From: Hybos culiciformis
Lineage: Eukaryota > Arthropoda > Insecta > Diptera > Hybotidae
Direction: 5' to 3'
NCBI GenBank assembly: GCA_964007475.1
Contig: OZ023274.1
Location: 93,939,750 to 94,003,749 of the forward strand
DNA length: 64,000 bases
Both the position numbers and the translations under genes were made by a program. Positions 62,359 to 64,000 of the stretch are shown here, piece by piece; the first letter of the stretch is position 1; each line of letters opens with the position of its first letter. The notes under the pieces were generated by a model that searched no databases, was not told the origin of the DNA, and saw only the letters and a program-made list of their open reading frames with translations.

Positions 62359-63767
62359 TTAGCGTATAATTATTTGCAATTCTAACATATTTTTTCCATT
62401 GTCAGTAAGTTTGTTGCATTGTTCTTGGGTTAACACTAAAGCTTGTCCGCTTTCATATATAGCTCGTGGTTTTTGACATTCACGAAATGAATACAATTTT
62501 CCTGAAGAAACTATATGACATTTCTGATGTTTTTTTGTCCATGCTACCAATGTGTAATAAACAGGTAAATTAATTGCCACCAAACCAGTTAACCAAATTA
62601 AATAAAAAGTTTGATTTTCCACATTTGGTTTATTTAATTTATTATTACCACAAATTAATTCCAATATAGTTATTTTTGTTGTCATTAATAATACTGGTAA
62701 ATAATCTTTAAATTCTTGACTTCCTAAGCCAGTTAACTTATCACCGACCAAGTATAATATTTGACATGTATTTGAGCCATTGTAAATCAATTTTGTGTCT
62801 AACAGTAAATTTCTGCAAACTCTTGGTGATATAGTCTCAATTGGAATTTTAACATGATTTAGTTTAACATGTTTAACAAATTCTGATATGCAAACTTTTT
62901 GAATACAATGTGGAATTGGACAATCGAGTGGAGTACGTTTTATATTCAATTTAGAAGCTGATCCTTTTTGTTTTAAACTTTCTAATTCTTTAACTTCCCC
63001 ATAAGATATGACCATTTCTAATTGAGGTAATGGTTCTGAGTGTTCATTTTTTAATGGACGATAATAAGCTCTCCAAACATTGGCCGGATTAAGTAATATA
63101 TCCGTCAAACTAGAATCGGACAAACAATTTTTTGTACCTTTTAAATTATTATTGTTATCCAAATAATTTTCATTATTCAAAGAAATGATTTCCGCCTGTT
63201 TCATGACATCCGAAATTTTTTCTAATGCGTCTTGAATATCTTTTACAGTAACTTTCGGATTATTGTGTCGAATTTTATTAATAAATTTTTCAAATTCAAG
63301 ATTGAAATTATCTCCATACTCATTTTCAGTTTTAGGTTTAATATATTTTGGACTTAGAATTTCTGTATGATAGTTAACTGCAGTAATAGGTAATCGCAAT
63401 CCTATTTCTAAATCGGCAATTTTTTGATTAGCAATCTTACCAGGATCACAACAACAATCATTTATTAATGATTCACAACCCTGTACTGACTCCATACAAA
63501 ATTGAGATGGTAAAGAAACGGTATTTTCATTAGTTTCAGTAGTTTCATTCGTAAGATTTTCAGCAGTTCCACTAGCAGTGGCTTGATCAATATAATTCTT
63601 TGAATCTTTTGAATTAGAATTATCTATTGGTTCTTCGGTTTCTTCAATAAATATTTGATTATTTTTGTTTTCAGATAATTTCATTTTTAATTTTAGATCA
63701 TTAGCCAATGAACTGTCAAAAATTACAAAATTTGGATTTAAGCTTTCATCTAATTTACATTTCTTGC
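62359..63767 (-). CDS. DUF4729-like putative zinc-finger protein, 3' exon (partial)
   Basis: Terminal coding exon of about 470 codons ending at the stop in 62359-62361. The 5' edge is a CTATTTTTCAG acceptor with exon start at 63767 (reads KKCKLDESLNPNFVIFD); earlier exons are beyond or near the window edge. The N-terminal half is acidic, N/S/T/E-rich and probably disordered, with a cysteine cluster (CESLINDCCCDPGK). The C-terminal half has one finger-like motif, DCPIPHC...FVKHVKLNH (C-x4-C, H-x4-H), then a conserved-looking domain (YLPVLLMTTKITI, YLIWLTGLVAINLPVYYTLV). This layout recalls insect DUF4729 proteins of unknown function; that assignment is from memory and tentative. The gene is real: a long clean frame in AT-rich DNA. 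Confidence 0.72.
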
Positions 63768-64000
63768 CTGAAAAATAGTTTATAAATAAAAATTTGAAGA
63801 TTCATTATATTTTTTATTATTGTCCTAACAGTTGCCGTTTAATAATTCTTTACGAGTGAATATTTATGCATTTCTAGTTAAACTTAAATGGAAAAGAGAA
63901 TAAAATTTTCGTAATAAATTCAAGTTCAAGTTCGCAATTAATAATAAATAATGCTCCAGGTTGCGATGGCATTTGTTTGACAAATATCGGTTGTTTGGAA
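63768..64000. other. upstream intron or exon of the DUF4729-like gene
   Basis: Probably intron. At the right edge a minus-strand frame is open from 64000 to about 63880, including MPSQPGALFIINCELELEF. It could be an upstream exon, but I cannot find a donor in the required phase with confidence. Confidence 0.35.

Noticed and set aside
1..64000. tRNA, rRNA or CRISPR-like features
   Set aside because: I saw no tRNA B-box-like match with a plausible cloverleaf, no rRNA similarity and no regularly spaced direct-repeat arrays. An automated scan could still find a diverged tRNA.

Overview
This window is nuclear DNA from an insect, most likely holometabolous. It is very AT-rich, with small spliced genes, GT-AG introns, canonical TATA/initiator promoters and gene families typical of insects: odorant receptors, MBF2-type secreted proteins and RR-1 chitin-binding cuticle proteins. 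I cannot fix the order from the sequence alone. Exon models below were built by hand from splice sites, and reading phase closes in every complete model.

Layout. (1) 1.9-22.8 kb: a tandem segmental duplication. Copy A is about 1911-10890 and copy B about 14037-22850. Each carries two odorant receptor genes on the minus strand, with the same five-exon structure, followed by a plus-strand MBF2-family gene. All four receptors are intact (405, 402, 405 and 402 aa). The MBF2 gene is intact only in copy B; in copy A it has lost its start codon, taken a 641-bp hAT-type insertion in exon 1 and gained a stop in exon 2. The 3 kb between the copies is nested transposon debris. (2) 23.6-26.4 kb: a seven-exon AFG1-like mitochondrial AAA ATPase, a housekeeping gene. 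(3) 27.2-30.0 kb: two tandem minus-strand genes for galectin-fold proteins with signal peptides, which is unusual for galectins. (4) 30-37 kb: a long gene-poor stretch. (5) 37-60 kb: a cluster of six RR-1 cuticular protein genes, two plus and then four minus. The last three are close relatives with a 9-nt first coding exon and a 262-nt last exon. A piggyBac-like MITE and an internally deleted hAT element lie between the fourth and fifth. (6) 62.4 kb to the right edge: the 3' part of a minus-strand gene with a possible C-P-x-x-x-C...H-x4-H finger, similar to insect DUF4729 proteins, cut by the window end.

Function. The receptors act in odour detection with the co-receptor Orco. The cuticle genes build chitin-protein matrix and probably share stage-specific control through simple TATA/Inr promoters. 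AFG1 is unrelated housekeeping. The points most worth a second look are the uneven divergence across the duplication, the triple-hit MBF2 pseudogene, the secreted galectin-like pair lacking recognisable sugar-binding residues, and a cluster of a repeated 11-bp word near 23.1 kb.
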